Shown here piece by piece: positions 1-7,762 of a stretch of DNA of 54,661 nt. The notes beneath the pieces were generated by a model. The model was not told the origin of the DNA and made no database searches. It worked only from the letters and a program-made list of their open reading frames with translations. How positions within the stretch are numbered: the first letter of the stretch is position 1; each line of letters starts with the position of its first letter. Both the position numbers and the translations under genes were made by a program. The DNA is from GCA-002840015 sp033765245 (lineage in GTDB: Bacteria > Pseudomonadota > Gammaproteobacteria > Xanthomonadales > Xanthomonadaceae): contig JANRIF010000249.1 in assembly GCA_033765245.1 (NCBI GenBank), forward strand, positions 1 through 54,661, written 5' to 3'.

Positions 1-20
1 CGGGACTCGGGACTCGGGGA
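1..20. repeat. Edge of a GGGACTC heptamer repeat element
   Basis: The first 20 bases are two copies of the GGGACTC heptamer cut by the window edge. They match the left arm of the dispersed element seen in full at 33546-33768. No coding function is suggested. Confidence 0.7.
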
Positions 21-297
21 AGGCTCTCACCCTCGCGAGGCATGTCAAGCTCGCAGCAACGAAATTGCGTCGTGGCGACGGCATGAAACGGAGAAGCAGA
101 CCTGTAGCGCATGGATGCGCGGTCGAGAGCGACAGGGCGCCATAGAGCGCGCCGAGCATCGCAGGCAGACGCAGGGGAAAGGCGCCGCTGTCTGAGCACA
201 TGGATGTGCGAGTTCGGCGCCGGCCTGCGGCTGCCGAGAAGCGCAGGGGCCCGACACGGCAGGAGCCGTGGCGGCGCGCGTCCGGCGCGGCGTTTTT

Positions 298-326
298 GCT
301 TACTTTTTGCGCCACAAAAAGTAAGC
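298..326. repeat. Perfect 12-bp inverted repeat (dispersed hairpin element)
   Basis: GCTTACTTTTTG at 298-309 is the exact reverse complement of CAAAAAGTAAGC at 315-326, with a 5-base loop. A second GC-rich stem (CCCGCC/GGCGGG) follows. The A/T-rich stem can supply a U-run on either strand, so it could serve as a bidirectional terminator. Similar hairpins are widespread in xanthomonad intergenic DNA; that part is recollection. Confidence 0.65.
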
Positions 327-485
327 CGCCCGCCGCAGGCGGGTGGAAGCTCTTGCCTTTTGAAGACCCGCGACAAGCATCAACCCCGTCCCAGCCGCAC
401 TGCGAACCGAGGGGCGAACCGCGTGCCGCGTGCCGCGTGAAATCAAGCGACCCACCCCGATATCGTCGCGCATCAACCCACAGTC

Positions 486-583
486 GGTTCCACCGCTTCG
501 CGGCTTGAACCGACCTACGGGGCGCGAAGGTGATGTGCTCCGGTAGGTCGGTTCAAGCGCCAACGACGCGGAACCGACGTCGC
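486..583. repeat. Two head-to-head GTCGGTTC...GAACCGAC palindromic repeats
   Basis: GTCGGTTCCACCGCTTCGCG, GGCTTGAACCGAC and then GGTCGGTTCAAGC...GCGGAACCGACG form two copies of the same palindromic unit in opposite orientation. Related copies occur at about 16340-16377 and, more diverged, at 23933-24010. They look like a REP-type dispersed intergenic repeat. Confidence 0.6.
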
Positions 584-587
584 CGCC

Positions 588-1166
588 CTACTTCTGCTTC
601 CAGTTGCCGCCCGCGTCCTGATACCAACTACCGCCCGGCGCGCTGTCGACCCATTGCTTGGCGAAGGTCTGGCGGATCTGCGCTTCCCACTCCGGATGAC
701 CGTTGGCGACTGCGATTTCACGGTAGACCGCGCTGCGATCGCGGTTTTCTTCGGCCACCAACGGATTGAGCGTGGCGCGATCCTTCAGCGGCACCGCCGA
801 CGCATCGCGCACCACCAGCAGACCGTCGGCACCAAAGCCGACCGCGCCAGCACCCACCAGCGGCGCCAGCCGCGCCTGATAGCGCTGCGCCATGCGGTCC
901 TGGATCGCCTGGATCACCGGGGTGCGGATGGTGATGTCGGCCGCTTGCGCGTGTGCGCTGGAGATGAAGAAGTCCAGCACCGCCATGCCGCCGCCATTGT
1001 CGCCGGCCGACTTGGCATCGCTGGGCGCGGCATCAGGGCCGATCACCTTTTCCACAAACTCCTTGGCCGCCTGCTGCGCCTCGGCAGCCGGGAAATACAC
1101 GTTGATGGTGACGCAGGCGGTAAGCGCCATTGCCAGGGTTGCTACGGAAACGAGCCACTTGCGCAT
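588..1166 (-). CDS. ydbL: YdbL-type (DUF1318) lipoprotein
   Basis: A 192-residue secreted lipoprotein. The N-terminus is a short positively charged signal with a hydrophobic core and lipobox LTAC, followed directly by VTINVYFPAAEAQQAAKE, typical of DUF1318 lipoproteins. The ATG at 1166 was chosen because an AAGGAG site lies 8 bases upstream; a longer in-frame start at 1208 has none. In E. coli, ydbH-ynbE-ydbL form an operon in which YdbH and YnbE bridge the envelope for phospholipid transport and YdbL acts as a periplasmic partner (family knowledge). Here the ydbH-like gene is immediately upstream on the same strand with no separate ynbE, and this protein is itself lipidated with a TIN-type strand after the cysteine, so it may combine both roles (inference). 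Confidence 0.75.
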   Translation of the reverse strand: MRKWLVSVATLAMALTACVTINVYFPAAEAQQAAKEFVEKVIGPDAAPSDAKSAGDNGGGMAVLDFFISSAHAQAADITIRTPVIQAIQDRMAQRYQARLAPLVGAGAVGFGADGLLVVRDASAVPLKDRATLNPLVAEENRDRSAVYREIAVANGHPEWEAQIRQTFAKQWVDSAPGGSWYQDAGGNWKQK

Positions 1167-1311
1167 GCGATTCTCCTTGCGAAACGCGATATGAAATTTG
1201 CCATGCACGCCCGGAATGAGGCAAAGCGGACCGCACGGATCATTGGTTTCGGCAATCCGACGACGCTATGGATCGACGTCGCCACGCTTACCCACAACCC
1301 ACAACGCGACA

Positions 1312-3336
1312 CTATTGCACCACCGGCATCTGCCCCTCGGTCGCCGCCTTGAGCCGTTGCAGCAGCACCGGCCAGTCCACCTGGCGGGCAAAGCCGACCA
1401 CGGTGATGCGCGGCAAGCCGGAACCTTCGACAATCGTATAGCCCTGCCCTGCTGAACCCACCCCGTCCATCTGACACACGTTCTCGCGCAGCCGGCACTG
1501 CAGGCCGAGGCGCGAGTACGAGAAGCTGCTGAACATCTTGAGCACGGTGTTCTGCAAGCCGGCCACCAGCCCGCTGCCGCCGACGTTCGAGAGGTCCTGC
1601 ACGGCACGCTGGCTGATGCGTTTGTTGCCTTTGAAGCCTGGGCGCGAATGGAAGTCGGCATCGAACTGCACCGGAGTCCAGTCGACCAACCGCAGGTTGC
1701 GCACGGTGCCGTCGAGGCGGCCGGTAATTTCGCCGAAGCCGAATGCGGCGGTCAGTGGCTGCAGGTCGAGGTTGTCGTAGGCGACGTTGGCGCCCAACAT
1801 CGGAGCCACTCCGAACGGGCGCTCCATGATCAGGTCGTCGATGCGCACCTCGCCATCGAACATGCGGATCGCGATGCCGCCGTCAAGGCGTAGCCGGTTG
1901 TCGGCATACTGCGCGTCCGGCAGCACGCCTCCCATCGTGCCGGTAAACGGCGGCCACCCCAGCCGCTGCGAAAGCTTGCCCAGATCGAGCCCGTCCAGCG
2001 CCATGCCCAGCCGGATGCGCGCGCCCTGCTCGCCCTGTCGCGGGGTGAGCGCGAGATGGGTGAGGGTGAAGCGCCCACCCAGCAGGTCCGCCTGCACCGG
2101 CGCCAGCAACGTAATTTCGCGATTCGCACTGCGCAACGTGGCCGAAGCGGCGCCGAACCCCAGGCCGTAGATCGCCGCCGCGTCCCAGCCGATGCGGCCG
2201 TCTCGGGGCGGGCCGTCGCGGGTCCAGCCGGCAGCACCGCTCACCCCGGCCAACGCGAACCGCCCATCCGGCGCAACCGCCGCAATCCGGTCCAACTGCA
2301 GATCGAGCGCACGCGGCCCGCTGCCATCCCAGTTCAGCGTGGCGCGCACGCCGCCGGACAACCGCAGCCCGGTCAGACCGGCCAGACCGAGCGGCCCGCT
2401 CAGGTAGCGCGGCGCCAGTTCGTGCAGGGCGTCGCTGCGCACCGCAAGATCGGCTGCTACCGGATTCAGCTCCGGGCCCAGCGTCACCGCGCCGCTCACC
2501 GCGAGCACGCCGGGATCGTCCCAGCGCAGGTCGTGCAAGCGCCATCCGGCGTTGCCACGCTGCTCGGCCACCAGCGCCACCTGCACCGGCTGCGCCGGCA
2601 GCGGCACGTACAGGCTCGACACCAGCAATTCGCCGCCACGTAGCGTCCCCGAGAGCGCGATGCGAGTGGTCTGCTCTTGCAAGGAAAATTCCAGCTTCGC
2701 CCGCGCGCCCAGCCCTTCGCCGGCGATCGACCCATCCGGTGTATCGAACGATAGCGCCGACACGCTGAGCGGGCCGCTCACCGTCAATGGCGCGGCATCG
2801 GCGGCATTCACCTGAAAGTCGGCATCGACTGCACCCTTGCCGAAGCGGCCATCGCTCCACAGCGAGGCCATGAACGCGCGCAACCACGTCGCCGGCACCT
2901 TGCTCAGGATCAGGCGCGTGGTGTCGGGCGTGGCGGCATCGCGCAGCAGCGTGATCCGTGCCTTGCCGCCCGCCAACTGCACGTCGGTGGCGGCCAGCGA
3001 CAGCGCCAGTCGCAAGCTAGGCAGTTTGCCCTGCGCCGAACGCACCGCACCGGCGCAGACATAGTTCTCGCCCTCGCGCCGCAGCTCGCATTGCCAGTGC
3101 AACGTGTCGAAGCGATAACCCAGCGCCGCTGCGGACGCCCGGCCGATCGATACCTGCAACTGGCCGCTGCTGGCGCCATCCGGCCAGACGAGCACTGCTT
3201 GCAAGTTCTGCAGTTCGGCCACCGCGGTGACCATGCGATCGACGTCCACGCGCAAGGTGCGCGCCGCGCCCGTACCGCCGGCAAGCAACGACACCATCAG
3301 CAACAGCAGCTTGAACGCGCTCGGCGAACTTCGCAT
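1312..3336 (-). CDS. ydbH: YdbH-like AsmA-family envelope protein
   Basis: A 674-residue protein with an N-terminal membrane anchor (FKLLLLMVSLLAGG, residues about 8-21). A long periplasmic part of alternating beta-strands follows, typical of AsmA/TamB/YdbH lipid-transfer proteins. The C-terminal third contains the compact segment around FHSRPGFKGNKRISQRAVQD common to the YdbH (dicarboxylate-transport-like) family. E. coli YdbH is about 880 residues, so this is a short version. The open frame extends upstream to 4047, but that part is antisense to the receiver-HPt gene, and the hydrophobic anchor starts at 3336. It lies 145 bases upstream of the ydbL-like gene, so co-transcription is likely. 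The role in phospholipid trafficking is inferred from the family. Confidence 0.7.
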   Translation of the reverse strand: MRSSPSAFKLLLLMVSLLAGGTGAARTLRVDVDRMVTAVAELQNLQAVLVWPDGASSGQLQVSIGRASAAALGYRFDTLHWQCELRREGENYVCAGAVRSAQGKLPSLRLALSLAATDVQLAGGKARITLLRDAATPDTTRLILSKVPATWLRAFMASLWSDGRFGKGAVDADFQVNAADAAPLTVSGPLSVSALSFDTPDGSIAGEGLGARAKLEFSLQEQTTRIALSGTLRGGELLVSSLYVPLPAQPVQVALVAEQRGNAGWRLHDLRWDDPGVLAVSGAVTLGPELNPVAADLAVRSDALHELAPRYLSGPLGLAGLTGLRLSGGVRATLNWDGSGPRALDLQLDRIAAVAPDGRFALAGVSGAAGWTRDGPPRDGRIGWDAAAIYGLGFGAASATLRSANREITLLAPVQADLLGGRFTLTHLALTPRQGEQGARIRLGMALDGLDLGKLSQRLGWPPFTGTMGGVLPDAQYADNRLRLDGGIAIRMFDGEVRIDDLIMERPFGVAPMLGANVAYDNLDLQPLTAAFGFGEITGRLDGTVRNLRLVDWTPVQFDADFHSRPGFKGNKRISQRAVQDLSNVGGSGLVAGLQNTVLKMFSSFSYSRLGLQCRLRENVCQMDGVGSAGQGYTIVEGSGLPRITVVGFARQVDWPVLLQRLKAATEGQMPVVQ

Positions 3337-3388
3337 TGTGCGAGCATAGCCGCTACCGCGCGCTGCCGCATCCCGACGAACGGGTTCA

Positions 3389-4072
3389 ATGGACGCCCTG
3401 CCCCACCTGCTGCTGCTCGAAGACGACCCACCCAGCCGGATGTTCCTGCACGAGGTGCTGGGCACGCTACCTGCGCGGGTCGACGCGGTGGAGACGCTGA
3501 CGCAGGCGCGCGCGGCCATGACGGTGCAATCGTACGATCTGTGGTTGTTCGACGCCCGTCTGCCCGACGGCGACAGCGCGACGCTGCTGACCGAGCGGCG
3601 CGCATCAGGGGACGCGACACCGGCACTCGTGCTCACCGCAGACCCGCAGCCCGGGCGACGCCGCGAACTGCTCGCGGCGGGCTTTGCCGAGGTGCTGGTC
3701 AAGCCTTTGTCGGCCCAGACGCTGCACGCCACCACGCGCTCGATGCTGACCCGATGCGCACGTCCGATGGCCGGCAATGGCGAGTGGGACGAAGCGCATG
3801 CACTGTCCGCCGCCGGCGGCGTCGCCCGCACCCGCGACGCGCTGCGCGAGCTGTTCCTCGCCGAACTGCCGGGTCTACGCGAGCGCATTCTGCAAGCGCT
3901 GGCTGCCGACGACATAGACGGCGCCAGGGCGTCGCTGCACCGGCTCAAGGGGAGTTGCGCCTTCGTCGGCGCCAGCGCCTTGCTGCGCGCCACACAGGCA
4001 TTGGCGCAGACACCGAGCGACAGCGCGACGCGCGGCCACTTCGCCACGGAATGCGCACGCTTGCTGCGATAG
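3389..4072 (+). CDS. Receiver-HPt two-domain signalling protein
   Basis: A 227-residue cytoplasmic protein. Residues 5-120 form a response-regulator receiver: acidic pair E11/D12, phospho-acceptor D55 in LFDARLPDG, T83 in VLTAD and K105 in VLVKPL. Residues about 145-227 form a histidine phosphotransfer domain with H184 in SLHRLKGSCAFVGA. There is no kinase, DNA-binding or output enzyme domain, so it should relay phosphate between other two-component proteins, as an intermediate in a multistep phosphorelay. It is divergent from the ydbH-like gene with 52 bases between starts, and convergent with recO. No kinase gene is nearby, so the partner is encoded elsewhere. The start at 3389 directly precedes the receiver fold. 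Confidence 0.85.
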   Translation: MDALPHLLLLEDDPPSRMFLHEVLGTLPARVDAVETLTQARAAMTVQSYDLWLFDARLPDGDSATLLTERRASGDATPALVLTADPQPGRRRELLAAGFAEVLVKPLSAQTLHATTRSMLTRCARPMAGNGEWDEAHALSAAGGVARTRDALRELFLAELPGLRERILQALAADDIDGARASLHRLKGSCAFVGASALLRATQALAQTPSDSATRGHFATECARLLR

Positions 4073-4143
4073 CGCGAACGCGCGTCAGTGGGCGTGGGCG
4101 AAGCCGTCGCGCATCGACACGCTCACACCGGAGCCTGCGCCGC

Positions 4144-4875
4144 TCACGCCGACGGCCGGCGCGCGTCCGCCAGTTCGCCCAGCAAATCCCAGGAGCGCAA
4201 CGGCCGGCCGTCGAGCAGGCGACCGATGTGGTTGCGCAACAGGCGGCGCAACGACCGCAACGCTGCGGCGTCGGGTACGCGATCATGCGCCAGCGCCAAC
4301 AACGCGGCGCCGCGCACGTCGCCTTCCTGACCCGGCGCGGCACGTCGTGCGCCGCGTTCGGGATCGACCCAATAGCCGGCTTGCGGCTCCAGCGGCTCTC
4401 CGTCCTCGTCGCAATCGCAGGCCAGCGCGTAGCCCAGCTCGGCCAGCAGATCGCGTTCGAAACGTCGCAGCGTCCAGGCTAGCCCGCCTTTCTCACATCC
4501 ATCCGTAGCGAGGGCGTCGAGCGCGGCGGAATATCGCACGAACAACGCAGCGCAAGGATCGCCGCGCACGGTGAGGCGCAGCAGCAATTCGTTGAGATAC
4601 AGGCCGGCCAGCACCGCGTCGCCGACCAACGGCTGCGCCGCAGCGGTGGCCTCCACCGCGCCCAGCGTGGCCAGTTCGCCGGACTGATGAAAGGCGATGC
4701 GCAATGGCGTGAACGCCTGCAAGGCGGCGCGCAGCGGCTGCTGGCGCGGTCCGCGCAGGCCGCGCGCGATGGCGCCGATGCGGCCGTGTTCGTGGGTGAA
4801 CAGCTCCACCAGCGCGCTGGTCTCGCGCCATGGCCGCAGATGCAGCACCCACGCCGGTTGCGCGCTTATCCGCAT
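4144..4875 (-). CDS. recO: DNA repair protein RecO
   Basis: A 243-residue protein, about the usual RecO length. The N-terminal OB-fold is clear (PAWVLHLRPWRETSALVELF...HGRIGAIARGLRG) and a helical C-terminal half ends in LLRNHIGRLLDGRPLRSWDLL, typical of RecO. RecO acts with RecF/RecR to load RecA onto SSB-coated single-stranded DNA and anneals strands in RecFOR recombination. It is the last gene of the minus-strand run lepA-lepB-DUF4845-rnc-era-recO, 33 bases after era, the conserved gammaproteobacterial order. The start follows era at normal operon spacing. Confidence 0.93.
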   Translation of the reverse strand: MRISAQPAWVLHLRPWRETSALVELFTHEHGRIGAIARGLRGPRQQPLRAALQAFTPLRIAFHQSGELATLGAVEATAAAQPLVGDAVLAGLYLNELLLRLTVRGDPCAALFVRYSAALDALATDGCEKGGLAWTLRRFERDLLAELGYALACDCDEDGEPLEPQAGYWVDPERGARRAAPGQEGDVRGAALLALAHDRVPDAAALRSLRRLLRNHIGRLLDGRPLRSWDLLGELADARRPSA

Positions 4876-4908
4876 GACGATGCCATGCCGACCCGCCTGT
4901 GCCGGCAG

Positions 4909-5802
4909 TTATTCGGAATAGCCGAAGCGGCGCAACGCGGCCTCGTCATCGGCCCAGTCCTCACGCACCTTGCACCACATTTCGAGGAACACCTTGCGCC
5001 CGAACAGACGCTCCATGCCCTCGCGCGCGGAACGGCCGATCGCCTTGAGGCGCTCGCCACCCTTGCCGATCACGATCGGCTTCTGCCCTTCGCGCGCCAC
5101 CCACACCACCACCGCGATCCGCAGCAGCGCGCCATCTTCCTCGAAACGCTCCACCTCCACCGTGGCCGAGTATGGAACCTCCTCGCCGAGTCGCTGCATC
5201 AACTGCTCGCGCACCAGTTCGGCAGCGAGGAAGCGCTGGCTCTTGTCGGTGATCTCGTCCTCGTCGAACACCGGCGCCGATTCCGGCATCAGCCGCAGCA
5301 AGGTGGCGCGTAGCGCGTCCAGACCCTTCGCTTGCAACGCCGAGATCGGATGCACCGCGGCGAAATCGCGGCCGTGGGTATGCTCGGCGATGAACGGCAG
5401 CAATGTGGTCTTGTCCTTGATACGGTCGATCTTGTTGATCGCCAGCACGCAGGGCACCCCGGAACGGACGAGCGCCTCGTAGGCCAGGCTGTCTTCCGCG
5501 TGCCAGCGGCCCGCCTCGATGACCAGCAACGCCGCATTCACGTCGGGCAAGGCGCCGCGCGCGGCGCGGTTGAGATGCCGGCTCATGGCATTGCCCTGCT
5601 CGCGATGAATGCCTGGCGTATCCACAAGCACCAGTTGCCCGGCATCCGAACTGGCGATACCCAGCATCCGATGGCGGGTGGTCTGCGGCTTGGCCGAGAC
5701 GATGCTGATCTTGACCCCCACCAGCGCATTGACCAGGGTGGACTTGCCGACGTTGGGGCGCCCCACCACCGCTACGTAACCGGCGCGATACGGTTCAGTC
5801 AT
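4909..5802 (-). CDS. era: GTPase Era
   Basis: A 297-residue ribosome-associated GTPase required for 16S rRNA maturation and 30S assembly. The G1 motif GRPNVGKS is at residues 14-21, followed by DTPGIH (G3) and NKID (G4), and a C-terminal KH domain with IGKGGERLKAIG that binds the 3' end of 16S rRNA. The ATG at 5802 was chosen because a GGAG site lies 7 bases upstream; the in-frame ATG at 5808 would sit on that site. The start overlaps the 3' end of rnc by 8 bases, suggesting translational coupling. The frame stays open upstream through rnc, but that is a shadow. Confidence 0.95.
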   Translation of the reverse strand: MTEPYRAGYVAVVGRPNVGKSTLVNALVGVKISIVSAKPQTTRHRMLGIASSDAGQLVLVDTPGIHREQGNAMSRHLNRAARGALPDVNAALLVIEAGRWHAEDSLAYEALVRSGVPCVLAINKIDRIKDKTTLLPFIAEHTHGRDFAAVHPISALQAKGLDALRATLLRLMPESAPVFDEDEITDKSQRFLAAELVREQLMQRLGEEVPYSATVEVERFEEDGALLRIAVVVWVAREGQKPIVIGKGGERLKAIGRSAREGMERLFGRKVFLEMWCKVREDWADDEAALRRFGYSE

Positions 5803-6466
5803 GTCCATTCTCCAGGTGTGCGAGCATCGCCTGTGCGGCATTTTGTTCCGCCTGGCGTCGCGATTGCCCAACACCGGTGGCTTCGAACCCGATATCGGAC
5901 ACGCTGCAGCGCACTTCGAACTCCTTGGCGTGGTCCTCGCCGCGGGTATCCACCAGCAGATAGGCGGGCAGCGCCCGCGAGCGCCCCTGCAACCATTCCT
6001 GCAGGCGCGTCTTGGGATCCTTTTGCACCTTGCCGACCGGCAGCGCCGCAATTTCCGGCTCCAACCAACCCAGCACCACCTCACGGCAGCGCTCGAAGCC
6101 GGCGTCGGCGTATATCGCCGCCACCACGGCTTCGAAAGCGTCGGCGAGGATCGAATCGCGACGATGACCGCCGCTCTTCATCTCGCCAGGGCCAAACGTC
6201 ATCTTCTCGCCCAGACCGAGACCGCGCGCCAGACGCGCCAGGGTGGACTCGCGCACCAACTCGGCGCGCGCGCGCGTCAGTGCGCCTTCGTCGGCGCGCT
6301 GCCAGCGCGAATACAGCGCCTCGGCGGCGATGAAGTTGAGCATGGCATCACCGAGGAACTCCTGACGTTCGTTGTTGCGGGCACCGACGCTGCGATGGGT
6401 CAGCGCCTGCGCCAGCAGGCGGGAGTCGGCGAACCGATATCCGCCGATCGCATCACTCACCGGCAC
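5795..6466 (-). CDS. rnc: Ribonuclease III
   Basis: A 223-residue double-strand-specific endoribonuclease. The signature NERQEFLGDAML (about residues 32-43) and the second metal-binding segment ILADAFEAVVAAIY form the catalytic site. The C-terminal third is a dsRNA-binding domain (DPKTRLQEWLQG ... SRRQAEQNAAQAML). Length matches the E. coli enzyme (226). It processes rRNA precursors and structured mRNAs. Its start overlaps the stop of the upstream DUF4845 gene and its stop overlaps era, so the three genes are tightly coupled. Confidence 0.96.
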   Translation of the reverse strand: MPVSDAIGGYRFADSRLLAQALTHRSVGARNNERQEFLGDAMLNFIAAEALYSRWQRADEGALTRARAELVRESTLARLARGLGLGEKMTFGPGEMKSGGHRRDSILADAFEAVVAAIYADAGFERCREVVLGWLEPEIAALPVGKVQKDPKTRLQEWLQGRSRALPAYLLVDTRGEDHAKEFEVRCSVSDIGFEATGVGQSRRQAEQNAAQAMLAHLENGHD

Positions 6467-6824
6467 CCCGGTTGAGCGTTTCGCTGTGGTCGAAGCTGAC
6501 CACCAGATCGATGTTGGACACGAACGGTTTGCGGACTTCGTAGCGGATGTTGATGCTGGGGTTACGGTCGCGCGAAATGCGGATGTCGTTGGGGCGTACC
6601 GAATCGACGTAGCTGATGTCGAAGTGACGCAGCAGCATGACGCGGATGTCGCCGGGCTGCTTGTTGGCCACCCCGACTTCGCCGGCCACCGCCTTCATGG
6701 CTTTGACCACGCTGAAGTACTCGGTATAGACCGGTACCAGACGCATCGCCGCATAGGCGAAGAAGCCGACCACCACCAACACCATCAGAAAGCCGATGAA
6801 TGTGATGCCACGTTGCATCTTCAT
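6453..6824 (-). CDS. DUF4845 membrane protein
   Basis: A 123-residue protein with one N-terminal transmembrane helix (GITFIGFLMVLVVVGFFAYA) in a pilin-like type IV arrangement (short charged stretch, hydrophobic helix), then a small periplasmic domain. Members of DUF4845 are characteristically found between lepB and rnc in gamma- and betaproteobacteria; their function is unknown. The 3' end overlaps the rnc start by 14 bases, implying coupled translation with RNase III. Confidence 0.85.
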   Translation of the reverse strand: MKMQRGITFIGFLMVLVVVGFFAYAAMRLVPVYTEYFSVVKAMKAVAGEVGVANKQPGDIRVMLLRHFDISYVDSVRPNDIRISRDRNPSINIRYEVRKPFVSNIDLVVSFDHSETLNRGAGE

Positions 6825-6919
6825 GGTTGTTCACTCCGTCTGCAAACCCCGCCGGGACGTACCGTACGGACCCCATCGCGCCACTGCGACTGACAGGGAC
6901 CGGGCCGCGCAGCGCTACT

Positions 6920-7732
6920 CTACTCGACCACGGTGCCGATGCGCGAGAACACCGGGCCACCGTCCCAGCTCATCCAGATTGCGAACGCGCGTCCCACCAG
7001 ATTACCCTCCGGCACGAAACCCCAGAAGCGGCCGTCGTCGCTGTTGTCGCGGTTGTCGCCCATCACGAAATAGTGCCCGGCCGGCACGTCGAAGGCGCCG
7101 TCGCCGCGCGATATGTTGTCGCGATGCAGAACGCGGTGCTTGTGAGTGCCGAGGGTTTCGTCGAGCAGGCGCGCGCCGGTGCTGTCGCGGCCGCTGCGCT
7201 CGCCGATGTAAAGCCCATCCTGAACCTGCGCGATGGCCTCGCCGTTGACGAATATCTGCTTACCGCGGTATTCGATGCGATCGCCCGGCAGCCCGACCAC
7301 GCGCTTGATGAAATCGTCGCCCTTCATGGGATCGGTGGGACCGCGACCGGGAAAGCGGAACACCACCACGTCGCCACGCTTGGGCTCGCCGATTTCCATC
7401 ACCTTCGAGTTGAGCACCGGCAGGCGCAACCCGTAGGCGAATTTGTTGACCAGGATGAAGTCGCCGATCAGCAGGGTCGGCATCATCGAGCTGGAGGGAA
7501 TGCGGAACGGCTCGCCCAGGAACGAGCGCACCAGCAACACCGCGAAGATCACCGGAAAGAACGAGCGCGCGTATTCGACCACCAGCGGAACCGGCACTTC
7601 GTTGCCGGTCGCCGGCACCGGCTCCGGCGCGCGCGCCTTGCGCGCCTTGGCGAAGAACAGCGCATCGATCAGCCAGATCAGGCCGGTAACGGCGGATAGC
7701 ACCGTCAGAACCAAGGCAAAGTCAATCTTCAC
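6920..7732 (-). CDS. lepB: Signal peptidase I
   Basis: A 270-residue inner-membrane protease that removes signal peptides from exported proteins. There are two N-terminal membrane segments (about residues 5-27 and 57-72). The catalytic serine S82 is in IPSSSMMPTL and the general-base lysine K143 in FIKRVVGLPGD. The conserved GDNRDNSDDGRFWGFVP box is near the C-terminus. The gene is 30 bases downstream of lepA, the classic lepA-lepB pair. Confidence 0.96.
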   Translation of the reverse strand: MKIDFALVLTVLSAVTGLIWLIDALFFAKARKARAPEPVPATGNEVPVPLVVEYARSFFPVIFAVLLVRSFLGEPFRIPSSSMMPTLLIGDFILVNKFAYGLRLPVLNSKVMEIGEPKRGDVVVFRFPGRGPTDPMKGDDFIKRVVGLPGDRIEYRGKQIFVNGEAIAQVQDGLYIGERSGRDSTGARLLDETLGTHKHRVLHRDNISRGDGAFDVPAGHYFVMGDNRDNSDDGRFWGFVPEGNLVGRAFAIWMSWDGGPVFSRIGTVVE

Positions 7733-7762
7733 TCGCGCTTCCTCTTGCCCGATCCCTCAGGC

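Larger units (their letters stand above)
21..587. other. Intergenic region made of dispersed repeats
   Basis: No convincing gene is present in this 567-base stretch. Open frames here are short, unlike any family I recognise, and overlap each other. The stretch holds a strong 12-bp inverted repeat at 298-326, a GC-rich CCCGCC/GGCGGG hairpin just after it, and two head-to-head copies of a GTCGGTTC/GAACCGAC palindromic element at about 486-583. I read it as an accumulation of intergenic repeats downstream of the ydbL-like gene. Confidence 0.6.

Noticed and set aside
1312..4047. Longer form of the YdbH-like protein starting at 4047
   Set aside because: The upstream 237 codons are antisense to the receiver-HPt gene and lack membrane or AsmA features; the hydrophobic anchor starts at 3336.
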